NCBI RefSeq assembly: GCF_001678845.1
Contig: NZ_MAIQ01000004.1
Location: forward strand, 62,001-126,000
DNA from: Christensenella intestinihominis
GTDB lineage: Bacteria; Bacillota; Clostridia; Christensenellales; Christensenellaceae
Length of the DNA: 64,000 nucleotides
Reading direction: 5' to 3'
Shown here: positions 52,665 to 62,293 of the stretch, one piece after another
Layout: every line of letters begins with the position of its first letter
Position numbering within the stretch: position 1 is the first letter of the stretch
The notes under the pieces: generated by a model
Databases searched by the model: none
What the model was told of the DNA's origin: nothing
Seen by the model: only the letters and a program-made list of their open reading frames with translations
Position numbers and translations under genes: made by a program

Positions 52665-53213
52665 TCATTCGTAGACAGAACGTTTCAATACGCCTACATG
52701 CTCATAGTTCCTGTATTTCGACGCATAGTCCAGCCCATAGCCGACCACGAATTCATCCGGGATGTCAAAGCCGACATATTTCACCGGCACCTCTACCTCG
52801 CGGCGGTCGGGTTTGTTCAGCAGGCAGCAGATATTGATGCTTTCCGGCTTCCTGCCCTTGAGCTGTTCCGTCAGGTTGTGCAGCGTCCAGCCCGAATCGA
52901 TAATATCTTCGATAATCAGAAGATGCTTCCCGCGGATATCCTCCTGCATGTCGTATTTGATTTGTACGCTGCCCGAGGACGTGCTGCCCTTTCCATAGCT
53001 TGAAACCGCCATGAAATCGATTTCCATGGGAATTTTGACCTGGCGCATCAAATCGGAAAAAAACACGACGCTCCCGCGCAGGATTCCCACCGCGATGAGG
53101 TCCTTCCCTTCGTAATCATTTGAAATTTGTTCGCCAAGCTCTTTTACGCGATCTTCGATCTGTTCCTTTGAAAGCAATATCTTTTCGATATCCCGTTCCA
53201 CATAATGCTGCAT
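52665..53213 (-). CDS. hpt: Hypoxanthine phosphoribosyltransferase
   Basis: A purine-salvage enzyme making IMP or GMP from the base and PRPP. The 182-residue product has VGILRGSVVFFSDL, the flexible loop region SSYGKGSTSSG, the PRPP motif LLIIEDIIDSGWTL and the terminal VGYGLDYASKYRN block. The start is two bases after the tilS stop, with GGGGGAG in the tilS end, so the two are cotranscribed. Confidence 0.96.
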   Translation of the reverse strand: MQHYVERDIEKILLSKEQIEDRVKELGEQISNDYEGKDLIAVGILRGSVVFFSDLMRQVKIPMEIDFMAVSSYGKGSTSSGSVQIKYDMQEDIRGKHLLIIEDIIDSGWTLHNLTEQLKGRKPESINICCLLNKPDRREVEVPVKYVGFDIPDEFVVGYGLDYASKYRNYEHVGVLKRSVYE

Positions 53214-53215
53214 GT

Positions 53216-54622
53216 TCAGCTTTCTCCCCCGTCAGTTTCTTCTTTTTTATTGCCGCAGCGGACATAATTCATCCGCAAAATACGCTTTGTTGTACCATCC
53301 ACCTTGTAATCGTCCCCGATTACGTGGCCTACCGCCCAAATAATGCGGTTGCCGTCGGCAAGAAGCGGCGTCTTTTCCCGCTGCTCCCGCGTCAGCTTCT
53401 TGTCAATAAAGTAATCCTTCAGCTTTTTACTTCCCCCGCTTCCAAGCGGCGTGATGCGGTCGCCCGTATATCTCGTGCGGAACATGAAATGCGCGGGCAG
53501 CTTGTCCCGGTCCACATACGCCGTATACGGGTCTTTATTGCTGAAATCGCAGGCACGGGCCTGCTCGCACACGATATAATCCCCAAACGGCGTTTCGTTC
53601 TTCGCCTCAATATCAAACACGCTGCAAAAGCTGTAATTGATACGCCGCGCCGCAAAGCAAATAACGAGCGTTCCATATTCCACTTCCGCGCACAGCCCCC
53701 CGGAGAGGTTTACACGGGTGCCCGTCTTGTTTTTCTGCGCGAGCCTCATCACCGAACCCACGTGGGCCTTCTCTATATCCTGCGTAACAAAAAGCTTTGC
53801 GCAGGCGATTTTGATGATCCTGTAGGCCACCGCCGGTGAAAGCCCAAGGAAACGCCCGATATCGATTTCAACACGGTCGCCCTTTTGTGCGGCGCATTCC
53901 GGGAACACGCGCTCCGCCTCGCCAAAGATAAACGCGGAATCTTCCTGCGCAATCGCGCTCAGGCGGTTGAGGGCCCCGGAAACATCGGGGTTAATCCTTT
54001 CCCTGACCTGTGGAAGCAGCGTATTGCGGACAAAATTACGTGTGTATTGCGCGCTGTCGTTCGTTTTGTCCTGCGCATAGCAAAGGCCTTTTTCCCGGAC
54101 GTATTCCATCACGTCTTCCCGCGAAACGCACAGGAACGGGCGGATAAAATTTCCATTCCGCGCGGCGATTCCCTTAAGCCCGTCGATCCCGCTGCCGCGG
54201 AGGATATGCATGAGCACGCTTTCCGCATTGTCGTCGCTGTGGTGGCCCGTCGCGATCACGTCGACGTCTTCGTTTTCAACAAGCGTGTTGAAGTACGTTT
54301 CCCGCGCGCGCTTCGCCGCTGTTTCCTCGCTCATCCCCCATTCCCCCGCAAGCACGGGAACATCCGCCGCGCTCATATAAAAGGGGATGCCCTGCTCTTC
54401 GCAGAAACGGCTTACAAAATCCGCATCGTCAAGCGATTCCTGCCCGCGGATTCCGTGTTCGAAATGCACGCATGCCACGGAGCAGGAAAAAAACGGCGCA
54501 AGGGACCGGAGGCAGGCCAGGAGCGCCATGGAATCCGGTCCGCCGGAAACCGCGACGCCGACCGTCTGTCCAAGACCGATCAGCCCGTTTTCTGTTATGA
54601 AGTCCCTCACTCGCTCTTCCAT
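53216..54622 (-). CDS. tilS: tRNA(Ile) lysidine synthetase
   Basis: TilS converts cytidine 34 of the CAT-anticodon tRNA-Ile to lysidine. The 468-residue product has the PP-loop VAVSGGPDSMALL near residue 24, the VHFEHGIRG and ATGHHSDDNAESVLM segments, and a C-terminal substrate-recognition domain (ITPLGSGGSKKLKDYFIDKK). The ATG at 54622 has AGGGA about 12 bases upstream. It heads the tilS-hpt pair. Confidence 0.95.
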   Translation of the reverse strand: MEERVRDFITENGLIGLGQTVGVAVSGGPDSMALLACLRSLAPFFSCSVACVHFEHGIRGQESLDDADFVSRFCEEQGIPFYMSAADVPVLAGEWGMSEETAAKRARETYFNTLVENEDVDVIATGHHSDDNAESVLMHILRGSGIDGLKGIAARNGNFIRPFLCVSREDVMEYVREKGLCYAQDKTNDSAQYTRNFVRNTLLPQVRERINPDVSGALNRLSAIAQEDSAFIFGEAERVFPECAAQKGDRVEIDIGRFLGLSPAVAYRIIKIACAKLFVTQDIEKAHVGSVMRLAQKNKTGTRVNLSGGLCAEVEYGTLVICFAARRINYSFCSVFDIEAKNETPFGDYIVCEQARACDFSNKDPYTAYVDRDKLPAHFMFRTRYTGDRITPLGSGGSKKLKDYFIDKKLTREQREKTPLLADGNRIIWAVGHVIGDDYKVDGTTKRILRMNYVRCGNKKEETDGGES

Positions 54623-54817
54623 ACCAAATTCTATCCCTAGTATATATAATATACTGAAGCGCCCCACTTTACAACCTTTAAGCGCCGGGATTTCGCGTGA
54701 ATATTTTGTTAATATTACTATACCGCACGCACATGAACGCAATATGAATCGGGCGCCCGCGCAAATTCATCCGCCTTCCGGAAGAATTCGTTCCGCCCCG
54801 GGCGCTTCGTTCATTCC

Positions 54818-55693
54818 TTACAGATGGGTTTCCAGGTAAACGCGGAGGTTTTCCTCGCGGAGACCCAGCTTTTTGCGAATATTGCTGCGGTGGTAATCCA
54901 CCGTTTTCTTGGTGATAAACAGCGCGTCGGCAATTTCCTTGCTGGAATACCCCTCCTTAATCATCGTGCACACCTGCAATTCACGCGGGCTGAGCTTATC
55001 GAACACGGACGGGCGTTTTTTGGTAATGGGGTATACGATCTCGTCAATCAGCCCCGTCACAATATTAAGGTCCCGTTCCTTGACGTTTTTCTTCAGGTAA
55101 TTCAGGGAGGGACGGATATATTTTTCCACATTCTGCGTGATGGTTTGTTCCAGGTCCTCCTTATAGCGTTCCCGCTGGTTCAGGATTTCCATCAGCATGT
55201 CGTTTTGCGCTTCCAGGTTCTCATATAATTCCGCCAGCTCGTTCATATTGGTCTCCACGCGTTTCTGGAAGGTGATGTCGCGGATATATTCGATGACCAA
55301 TACAACATGGCCGTTTTTGTCGAGGACGGGAACCGCGTACAGCTTCTGCCATCCCGAATCCTTGCCGTCCGTCGTATAGGGCACAAGGTCCATTTGCGGC
55401 GCGGCGGTGCGGACGGCGCGGATTGTGGGGCAGCAGGCGCACGGCTCCCCGCGGCCGTGGAACACCTCATAGCACTTCTGGCCGAGCACATTGTCCCCGC
55501 CCGGATACCAGTGCAGCATAGACTTATTCACATAAATAATTTTAAAATCCGGCTTGAGGACGCTGATTCCGTCCTGTATACTGGAAAGAACCGCTTCATA
55601 GAGCTCCGTATTGGAGAGGAACTCGTCCTCCGTATCGACCGAGATTGCGGTAGGCACGTCGGGCTTGAATACCCATTCTGTACTTTTCGCCAT
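54818..55693 (-). CDS. PAS-domain LuxR-type transcriptional regulator
   Basis: A 291-residue cytoplasmic regulator. A PAS sensor (about 30-150) contains a cysteine cluster GEPCACCPTIRAV that may hold a metal, cluster or redox switch. A coiled linker follows (about 155-200), then a LuxR helix-turn-helix (LSPRELQVCTMIKEGYSSKE, ...KKTVDYHRSNIRKKLGL). It is divergent from the Old Yellow Enzyme gene and is likely its regulator. The signal is unknown; a reducible substrate or redox state is an inference. Confidence 0.87.
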   Translation of the reverse strand: MAKSTEWVFKPDVPTAISVDTEDEFLSNTELYEAVLSSIQDGISVLKPDFKIIYVNKSMLHWYPGGDNVLGQKCYEVFHGRGEPCACCPTIRAVRTAAPQMDLVPYTTDGKDSGWQKLYAVPVLDKNGHVVLVIEYIRDITFQKRVETNMNELAELYENLEAQNDMLMEILNQRERYKEDLEQTITQNVEKYIRPSLNYLKKNVKERDLNIVTGLIDEIVYPITKKRPSVFDKLSPRELQVCTMIKEGYSSKEIADALFITKKTVDYHRSNIRKKLGLREENLRVYLETHL

Positions 55694-55985
55694 TTAAAAT
55701 TTCCCCATATATCGATATTTTACAGCAGATAACAGCCCGCAGCGTACGGGATATGTTGTATGGCAATCCCCGCAGATATCTGACGCCGGGGCATTTGGAA
55801 AACTGTAATAATTTCAGTATAGGCCCCCCATGGCCAAAAGTCAATCAAAATACTAGTTTTGCACTGGTATTATCAATGGACTTTTCAGGGATTGTATGAT
55901 TGCCGCCATAGGTTTATGATAGCAGTATTGAGGGGCTTTTCACATTTTTCAAAATAAAATAACTAAATATGGAGGGTATTTAAGA

Positions 55986-57236
55986 ATGGCTGAAAAAGAA
56001 TTGTTGTTTACGCCGATTAAGATCGGTACAAGAACAGCGAAGAACCGTATTGTGCTGAATGCAATGGAATGCTGTGACGCACTTGACAACGGCGATCCGA
56101 GTCCGGCAACCTATAAACGGTATGAGGATTATTACAAAGGACAGGCCGGTCTTGTCATACTGGAAGCGATCACGCCGCAATACGATTATATCGCGAGAAG
56201 GAACCAGCTCTCGATCAAGGAACACAACCTTCCGGCGCTGAAAAAGTTCATCGCCCATCTGAAGGAAATCAATCCCGATACGCTGATCTTTTTCCAGATC
56301 ACGCATTCCGGCGAAATCAGCAACAACGTATATTCACAGCGAATCCGTGTAACGGAAGAGCCGCTTCCGGGATATGAAGATTCCAAGCTGGTGCGCGAAG
56401 AGGAAATCGAGCAGGTAATCAAGGATTATGTGCTCGGCTCCGAATACGCTTACGAGGTTGGCGCGGACGGCGTAGACCTGAAGCTTTGCCACGGATACCT
56501 TGGCAGCCAGATTCTTCGTCCGTTCAACAAGGATAACTGGAAATACGGCGGAAGCTGGGAAAACCGCAGGCAGTTTGCAATCGATATTTATGACCGCACC
56601 CGTGCTGCAATTCCGGACGAAAACTTCGTATTGGGTTCCAAAATTTCCATTTACGAAGGCTTCCCGGGCGGCGTAGGCACGGCCGGCCCGGATACCGCCC
56701 TGATGGACCTGACCGAATCGATCGACCTCGTCAAGCAGCTTGAGGCGCATGGCGCAAGCTATATCCTCCAGTCTGCGGGTTCCCCGTCCCATACGCTCGA
56801 TCTTGCGCATCCTGACAGGCGGACGCCGGACTATGCATATATGCACTTCTATTTCCAGAAGGTTTGCCGCGACGCACTGAAACCGGAAACGGCGGTGATC
56901 GGTTCCGCTTACAGCATTTACCGCGACGGCAAGCAGCCCTTCTGTGCTGTAAAGCCTGAAAAGAACAACCTGCGTTTCTGGGGCAACAAAAACATCAAGG
57001 AAGGCATTGTGGATGCGATTGCAATCGGCCGCCAGGCGTTTGCGGACCCATACCTCCCGAAAAAGATGATGGAAGGAAACGAAAAGGATATCCATTGGTG
57101 CACGCTTTGCGACCATTGCGTGGAATTCCTGATCCGCCAGCATCACGTAGGCTGTGCGACGTATGACCCGCATTTCACGGATGAATACGTTAAGATGATT
57201 AAGGAAGAGGGCAAACTGAAAGCAAAACACACCTGA
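55986..57236 (+). CDS. Old Yellow Enzyme family flavin reductase, single-domain, Fe-S type
   Basis: A 416-residue FMN TIM-barrel oxidoreductase (LFTPIKIGTRTAKNRIVLNA, DGVDLKLCHGYLGSQILRPF, AIAIGRQAFADP). A cysteine set WCTLCDHC followed eleven residues later by GC fits the [4Fe-4S] cluster of the 2-enoate reductase branch. The C-terminal FAD/NAD domain of the full-length enzymes (about 650 residues) is missing, so electrons must come from elsewhere, plausibly the ferredoxin encoded 70 bases downstream. Substrates may be alpha,beta-unsaturated acids or ketones; not determined. Confidence 0.88.
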   Translation: MAEKELLFTPIKIGTRTAKNRIVLNAMECCDALDNGDPSPATYKRYEDYYKGQAGLVILEAITPQYDYIARRNQLSIKEHNLPALKKFIAHLKEINPDTLIFFQITHSGEISNNVYSQRIRVTEEPLPGYEDSKLVREEEIEQVIKDYVLGSEYAYEVGADGVDLKLCHGYLGSQILRPFNKDNWKYGGSWENRRQFAIDIYDRTRAAIPDENFVLGSKISIYEGFPGGVGTAGPDTALMDLTESIDLVKQLEAHGASYILQSAGSPSHTLDLAHPDRRTPDYAYMHFYFQKVCRDALKPETAVIGSAYSIYRDGKQPFCAVKPEKNNLRFWGNKNIKEGIVDAIAIGRQAFADPYLPKKMMEGNEKDIHWCTLCDHCVEFLIRQHHVGCATYDPHFTDEYVKMIKEEGKLKAKHT

Positions 57237-57307
57237 TTGCGGAACGGAAAACCTGCAGCAGGGAAAAATAGGGAACGATCTATAATAAGCAGAAAGGTGG
57301 CAGTATT

Positions 57308-57478
57308 ATGGCAAGAACAATAGACGACGATTGCATCAACTGCGGAAGATGCGTAAAATTGTGCCCGGTGCACGCGATTCACAAGGGCGAAAAGCACATG
57401 GAGATTGACAGGGACAAATGCATCGACTGTTATGCATGTGAAATTGAATGCCCGACCCACGCGGCATACCCGGAATGA
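57308..57478 (+). CDS. 2x[4Fe-4S] ferredoxin (56 residues)
   Basis: A very small ferredoxin with two classical clusters, CINCGRCVKLCP and CIDCYACEIECP. It starts at ATG 57308 after AAAGGTGG and ends TGA at 57476-57478. It follows the Old Yellow Enzyme gene on the same strand and shares its terminator, so it probably supplies that enzyme with low-potential electrons. Confidence 0.95.
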   Translation: MARTIDDDCINCGRCVKLCPVHAIHKGEKHMEIDRDKCIDCYACEIECPTHAAYPE

Positions 57479-57537
57479 GAATCAAATGAGAAACGCGGGA
57501 ACCGCAGCCGTTTTGTAAAAAGCGGCTGCCCCGCCAA

Positions 57538-57570
57538 AAAGGACCGCATATCGCCGATATGCGGTCCTTT
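57538..57570. terminator. Bidirectional terminator
   Basis: A 12-bp stem GGACCGCATATC/GATATGCGGTCC flanked by A and T runs, between the ferredoxin and a convergent hypothetical gene. Confidence 0.88.
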
Positions 57571-57595
57571 TGTATTCATTCCCAAAACCCTGTCT

Positions 57596-57916
57596 TTAAA
57601 CATGCCCGCAGTATTTCATCCAGTCGTCGAGGCCTATTCCCCAGATGCTCACAATGCGGACCTCATTCCACCGCTCTTTCAGCGATTTCCCGTCAAAAAC
57701 CGGCGCTTCCACGAGCTCTTCCGCAAGCGCGAAGTCCGTCCCGTCCGGAATATCGCAATATCCCACCCAATACGGTTTATCGAACTCCGGGAGATATCCA
57801 AGGTAATGCTCTGCCTGCTTTTCGTCATCGGCAAAATAAAAACAGGTTTCATCAATGCTTTTCCCGGCCTTCAGCTGCCGGAAAAAATAATCAAAATCCA
57901 GCGTATCCATTTTCAT
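57596..57916 (-). CDS. Hypothetical protein, 106 residues
   Basis: The start is ATG 57916 after AAAGGAACC. An acidic, aromatic-rich cytoplasmic protein (FDYFFRQLKAGKSIDETCFYF, then EHYLGYLPEFDKPYWVGYCD, ending WGIGLDDWMKYCGHV). No signal peptide or membrane segment and no domain that I recognise. It may be a small immunity-like or regulatory protein, but nothing in the context supports this. Confidence 0.65.
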   Translation of the reverse strand: MKMDTLDFDYFFRQLKAGKSIDETCFYFADDEKQAEHYLGYLPEFDKPYWVGYCDIPDGTDFALAEELVEAPVFDGKSLKERWNEVRIVSIWGIGLDDWMKYCGHV

Positions 57917-57984
57917 GGTTCCTTTCAGTCTTTCCTTGTCCGGCCGGGCGAAAGCCGCATTCAGCCTCCGGCTGACGCGCAAAA

Positions 57985-58019
57985 AAATCCCCCGCCTCTC
58001 TTTCGGAAGCAGGGGATTT
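57985..58019 (-). terminator. Terminator of the NlpC/P60 gene
   Basis: Stem AAATCCCC/GGGGATTT with a long loop, followed on the minus strand by TTTTTTT. Confidence 0.75.
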
Positions 58020-58044
58020 GGCTTACACCTTTTTTTAAATGATG

Positions 58045-59547
58045 TTACAGGGGACGCTTCGCACAAATGAAGCCGTTCCTGAACCAGGAACCAAATTCCC
58101 TTGTGACCATTGCATTCTGGCTCGAGGATGCGTCAAGCACCATATTGTCGCCAAGGTAGATTGCCACGTGGCCGTCCATGCAGATGATGTCGCCGCGCTG
58201 TAAATCGCTGATGCTGGTGATCGTCGGATAATCCGTGCTTCTCCAGCCGCCCGACGTCCTGTAAGGAACATCGTTTCCGCTTTCCCTGAGGGCGTAGTAG
58301 ATGAGCCCTGAGCAGTCAAACGAATTCGGTCCTTTTCCGCCAAGCACATACGGCTTGCCAAGCTGTGCTTCCGCAACCGCGATAAACGCCTCTACGGAAC
58401 CTGCGTCTGCCGTATACGAAGGAGCGCTGTCTCCGGAATCCTCGGAGGACGAGGAATTATCCTCTGCGGGAGCGCTGTCTTCCTGCGGGGAATCGTCGCT
58501 CTCCGGCTTGCTGTCTTCCTTGCTGCCGCTGTCTTCCTTGTTGCTATCTTCTTTACTACTGTTGTCTTCCTTGCTGCTTTCCTGTTTGTCGTTTTCCTTA
58601 CCGCTGTTGTCTTCCGCAGGCTTCTGTGCCGCAGCTTCCTTATCCGCCTGCATCTGTTCATATTCAAGCGATTTTTCCGCCGCGCCCGAATAAAGCAGTT
58701 CTTCCGTCATATGGCCGACGCTGCCGTCTTCCGCAAGGCCGCTCATTCTCTGGAAATACTTCACCGCTTTTTCGGTTTCTTCCCCGAAATAGCCCGTCGC
58801 CTCAGAGATCGGGTAACCAAGCTCGATCAGGCGTTCCTGCATATTTTCCACATCCGCGCCGGCCATACCGAGCGACATGGAATATTCCTTTGCGTTTTCA
58901 GAGAACAGCAACGCCATCGTTTCCGGCCCTGCCGCGCCATCGACCGTAAGTCCATGCTTACGCTGGAAATATTTCAGCGCCTGGTTGGTTGCAGGCCCAA
59001 AATAATCCGTGGTGTCATCCTGGCCCATATAATAGAGGTCCATCAGTCTCTGCTGGATTTCATGGACCTTCGGGTCGGTCATGCCTTCCATGTAGGTAAC
59101 GGCTACCGCCGGTTCCTCGGCCGCCTGCGTCTGTTCCGCCGCCGGTGTTTGCGCTGCCGGAGCCTGCGTCTGGGCTGTCTCGCCTTCCGCCGTCACCACC
59201 GAGCCTTCCGAAGCGACAGGCGCTGCCGACTGCGTCGTTTCCGTCAGCTTAGGCGTCGCCGTAGAGGCGGGCTGGGCTTCTTCCGTTTCCTGCGGCTGCG
59301 CCGCTGCCTGTACCTGTGCTGTTTTTTCCGGCTGCGGAGTCATCTTCATGTCCCCGGTTGCGGCTGACGCGATCATGATCGGAATCATCACCGAGGCCAC
59401 AGCAACCGTCACCACCGTAAACAAACGTTTCTTCTTTCTGACGCGATAGCGCACCGCCGTGCGGGATACGCTTTCGCTATTCGAGGAAACGTCGCCGTTA
59501 CGTCTGGCTTTGACAAACGTTCTGTGTTTCCCAAATGGCTTAATCAT
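58045..59547 (-). CDS. Peptidoglycan endopeptidase: two PG-binding domains plus NlpC/P60
   Basis: A 500-residue exported protein. A signal-anchor helix (about 42-62) precedes a Pro/Ala/Thr/Glu linker (65-150) and two peptidoglycan-binding-1 repeats (about 155-215 and 225-290, each with ALKYFQRKHGL or AVKYFQRMSGL). A long Ser/Asp/Glu/Lys spacer (about 300-385) leads to the NlpC/P60 domain with catalytic Cys in NSFDCSGLIYYALRE and His in MDGHVAIYLG. It cleaves gamma-D-Glu-diaminopimelate type stem peptides in wall growth or separation. It is monocistronic. Confidence 0.93.
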   Translation of the reverse strand: MIKPFGKHRTFVKARRNGDVSSNSESVSRTAVRYRVRKKKRLFTVVTVAVASVMIPIMIASAATGDMKMTPQPEKTAQVQAAAQPQETEEAQPASTATPKLTETTQSAAPVASEGSVVTAEGETAQTQAPAAQTPAAEQTQAAEEPAVAVTYMEGMTDPKVHEIQQRLMDLYYMGQDDTTDYFGPATNQALKYFQRKHGLTVDGAAGPETMALLFSENAKEYSMSLGMAGADVENMQERLIELGYPISEATGYFGEETEKAVKYFQRMSGLAEDGSVGHMTEELLYSGAAEKSLEYEQMQADKEAAAQKPAEDNSGKENDKQESSKEDNSSKEDSNKEDSGSKEDSKPESDDSPQEDSAPAEDNSSSSEDSGDSAPSYTADAGSVEAFIAVAEAQLGKPYVLGGKGPNSFDCSGLIYYALRESGNDVPYRTSGGWRSTDYPTITSISDLQRGDIICMDGHVAIYLGDNMVLDASSSQNAMVTREFGSWFRNGFICAKRPL

Positions 59548-59585
59548 GTTGGTCTCCTTTTTTTCGCTTCCGCGAATTTGTTATG

Positions 59586-59614
59586 AGTATACTACATTTT
59601 TTTTGAGTTGTCTA
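59586..59614 (-). promoter_or_regulatory. Promoter of the NlpC/P60 gene
   Basis: TAGACA (59614-59609), 17-base spacer, TATACT (59591-59586) on the minus strand. A short hairpin TTCGC-GGAA-GCGAA sits just before the ribosome site AAAGGAG. Confidence 0.7.
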
Positions 59615-59798
59615 TAGTTTTTTAACTTTTTTGTAATATTTGCGTAATAAATAACCCATAATTCGCATGCCTAAAAGAATTTTTTCTATTTATTAAAAAA
59701 AAATTTTTGCCGGGTTCCATTGTAAAACTTTTTCGGCCCGTTTCCCGTCCGGCGCTGTATGGTATAATATAATGTATCTCTAAGAAAGGTCAGGATTT

Positions 59799-62177
59799 AT
59801 GGAACAGATTGACGCAATCATTTCGCAGCTTTCCCAGGAACAAAAGGCGGACCTGTGTTCCGGGCTCGACGCATGGAATACCTTCCCGGTCAAAGGCTGC
59901 GGTATTCCCAGCGTCCTGATGACGGACGGCCCCCACGGCCTGCGGAAACAGTATGACGAGAGCACGGCCATGCTTGAACAGTCCGTGCCCGCAACCTGCT
60001 ATCCCGCGGCTTCAACCACGGCATGTTCGTGGGACAGGGAGCTCCTGCACGAAATGGGCGCCGCCCTTGGAAGCGAGGCGCGGGAGCAGGGAATATCCAT
60101 GGTGCTCGGCCCGGGAATCAATATCAAACGTTCCCCTCTGTGCGGCCGTAATTTTGAATATTTTTCCGAGGACCCGGTGCTTTCCGGCGAGCTCGGCGCG
60201 GCCATGATCCAGGGAATCCAGAGCACGGGAACCGGCGCATGCCTGAAACATTTTGCGGCGAATAACCGCGAATATTTCCGCATGGTCTCCAATTCCATTA
60301 TTGACAAAAGGGCGTTGCGCGAGATTTATCTCGAAGGCTTTGAGCGCGCCGTGAAAAAGGGAAAGCCTTACGCGGTCATGAGCGCGTATAACATGCTGAA
60401 CGGCACCTATTGCGGGGAATCACCCGCGTTGATCCGCGGCCTGCTGCGGGACGAATGGGGGTTTGACGGCCTTGTCGTTTCCGATTGGGGCGCATGCTAT
60501 AACCGGGAAAAGGGCATCTCCGCCGGACTCGACCTCGAAATGCCCTATTCCGGTGAGGAAAACACGAACCGCATCCTCCGGGCCGTAAAAAACGGTATGC
60601 TTTCCGAGGAGGACCTTGACGCATGCGTGCGTCGCATCCTTTCCTTTATATTCCGGTGTGAAGAAAATAAAAAAATCCCTTATCGGTGCGATATGGAAAA
60701 AAACCATGCGCTTGCCCGGCGTGCGGCCGCCGAAAGCGCCGTCCTCCTCAAAAACGACGGCCTGCTTCCGCTGAAACCCGGCGTTAAGGTCGCCCTTCTC
60801 GGGGAATTCGCCGAACAGCCGCGCTACCAGGGGGCGGGGAGTTCCATGATTCATCCCGCAAACCTGGAAAATGCGGTCGGCGTATTCTCAAAGTATGGAA
60901 TTCATTACACCTATTCGCCGGGCTTTTCCGTCTCCGCCGATATAGCGGACAAAACGATGATCGCCGAAGCGGAACGGGCGGCGCAGGACTGCGACGTTGC
61001 CGTTATCATTGCGGGCCTGCCCCCGCAATATGAAGTGGAGGGAATCGACCGGGCGCACATGCGCATCCCGCAAAACCAGGTCGATCTGATCGAACGTATC
61101 GCAAAAATCAAACCTGTGGCGGTCCTGCTGTGCGGCGGCGCTCCTGTTGAAATGCCGTGGCTTTCCTCCGTCTCCGCCCTTGTGAATTGCTATCTGGGCG
61201 GCGAGGCGGGCGCGTCTGCCATGGCGCAGATTTTAACGGGGGAGGTGAACCCGAGCGGCAAGCTTGCGGAAACCTATCCGCTCCGGCTTTCGGATAATCC
61301 GTCTTATCATTTCTTTTCCGACGACCGCCACAACGTAGAATACCGTGAAAGCATTTACGTAGGATACCGTTATTACGACGCGGCGGAAAAGGAAGTCCTT
61401 TTCCCCTTTGGGTTCGGGCTTTCATACACCACCTTTGAATATTCCGATATGCAGACGGATGCGGGAAGCCTTGCCCCCGGCGGTACGGTTACGGTCAGCG
61501 TCCAAATTAAAAACACGGGCAAGGTTGCCGGCGCGGAAGTGGTACAGTGCTATGTCCGCGCGGACGAGGCGCCCGTGAAAAAATTATGCGGCTTTGAAAA
61601 AATATTTTTACAGCCCGGCGAAAGCGCGCGCGTTTCCTTTACGCTTACGGAGCGCGACTTTTCCTTCTTTTCCGACGGCTGGAAGCTGATGCAGGACGTC
61701 CACGTGCTGATCGGCGCTTCTTCGCGCGACCTGAGGCTGGGAATTATCGTGGAAATCCCGAACGGCGAGCCGCTGCCCGAATATCCGGTCTCCGCGGACG
61801 GGCACTGGGACGCCGTGCAATATTACGGCTTATTTGAAAAAATCCCGCATATTACCTTCAGCATCCATCCGTTTACCATCAACGCCACCCTGAAGGATTT
61901 TGATTCCGTGGCCATCGGACGCACGGTGCACCGGCTGGTTTCCCGGTTCGTGGAAAAGCATATCGACCCGGGCGGATACATGGGGCATGACATTATGCTC
62001 CGGCTGTTGGAGGAGAACCCCATGCGGGTTCTGGTTTCCATGTCGGGCGGCTTTTTCACCTATGGCATGGCCCGCGGCGTATTGATGATTGTGAACGGCC
62101 AGATATTCATGGGCCTGCTTGCTTTCTTCTCCGCCTACCGGAAACGCAGGAAGCAAAAAATAAAATCAAAAAAATAG
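59799..62177 (+). CDS. Glycoside hydrolase family 3 protein (beta-glucosidase-like)
   Basis: A 792-residue retaining glycosidase. The TIM barrel contains KHF (150-152) and the nucleophile in GLVVSDWGA (D229); the second domain and a fibronectin-III-like domain (about 540-620, PGGTVTVSVQIKNTGKVAG) follow. About 120 extra residues at the end (660-792), with a weakly hydrophobic stretch (VLMIVNGQIFMGLLAFFSAY) and a basic tail, go beyond the usual family length and may attach to the membrane. There is no signal peptide, so it is cytoplasmic and cleaves short beta-glucosides. Confidence 0.92.
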   Translation: MEQIDAIISQLSQEQKADLCSGLDAWNTFPVKGCGIPSVLMTDGPHGLRKQYDESTAMLEQSVPATCYPAASTTACSWDRELLHEMGAALGSEAREQGISMVLGPGINIKRSPLCGRNFEYFSEDPVLSGELGAAMIQGIQSTGTGACLKHFAANNREYFRMVSNSIIDKRALREIYLEGFERAVKKGKPYAVMSAYNMLNGTYCGESPALIRGLLRDEWGFDGLVVSDWGACYNREKGISAGLDLEMPYSGEENTNRILRAVKNGMLSEEDLDACVRRILSFIFRCEENKKIPYRCDMEKNHALARRAAAESAVLLKNDGLLPLKPGVKVALLGEFAEQPRYQGAGSSMIHPANLENAVGVFSKYGIHYTYSPGFSVSADIADKTMIAEAERAAQDCDVAVIIAGLPPQYEVEGIDRAHMRIPQNQVDLIERIAKIKPVAVLLCGGAPVEMPWLSSVSALVNCYLGGEAGASAMAQILTGEVNPSGKLAETYPLRLSDNPSYHFFSDDRHNVEYRESIYVGYRYYDAAEKEVLFPFGFGLSYTTFEYSDMQTDAGSLAPGGTVTVSVQIKNTGKVAGAEVVQCYVRADEAPVKKLCGFEKIFLQPGESARVSFTLTERDFSFFSDGWKLMQDVHVLIGASSRDLRLGIIVEIPNGEPLPEYPVSADGHWDAVQYYGLFEKIPHITFSIHPFTINATLKDFDSVAIGRTVHRLVSRFVEKHIDPGGYMGHDIMLRLLEENPMRVLVSMSGGFFTYGMARGVLMIVNGQIFMGLLAFFSAYRKRRKQKIKSKK

Positions 62178-62270
62178 TGTTTACTGCCGGAAACACAGGG
62201 TATATATATTATGTCACAGACGCCTACGGGCTGAAGTGACGCCAAAACAATACATACCCCCAATCAGCAA

Positions 62271-62293
62271 AAAACCGGCCTTGTGCCGGTTTT
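62271..62293 (+). terminator. GH3 terminator
   Basis: Stem AAAACCGGC/GCCGGTTTT followed by TTG. Confidence 0.85.

Noticed and set aside
59548-59620. Possible c-di-AMP (ydaO) riboswitch before the NlpC/P60 gene
   Set aside because: Such hydrolase genes often have one, but the leader here is too short and contains only a 5-bp hairpin.
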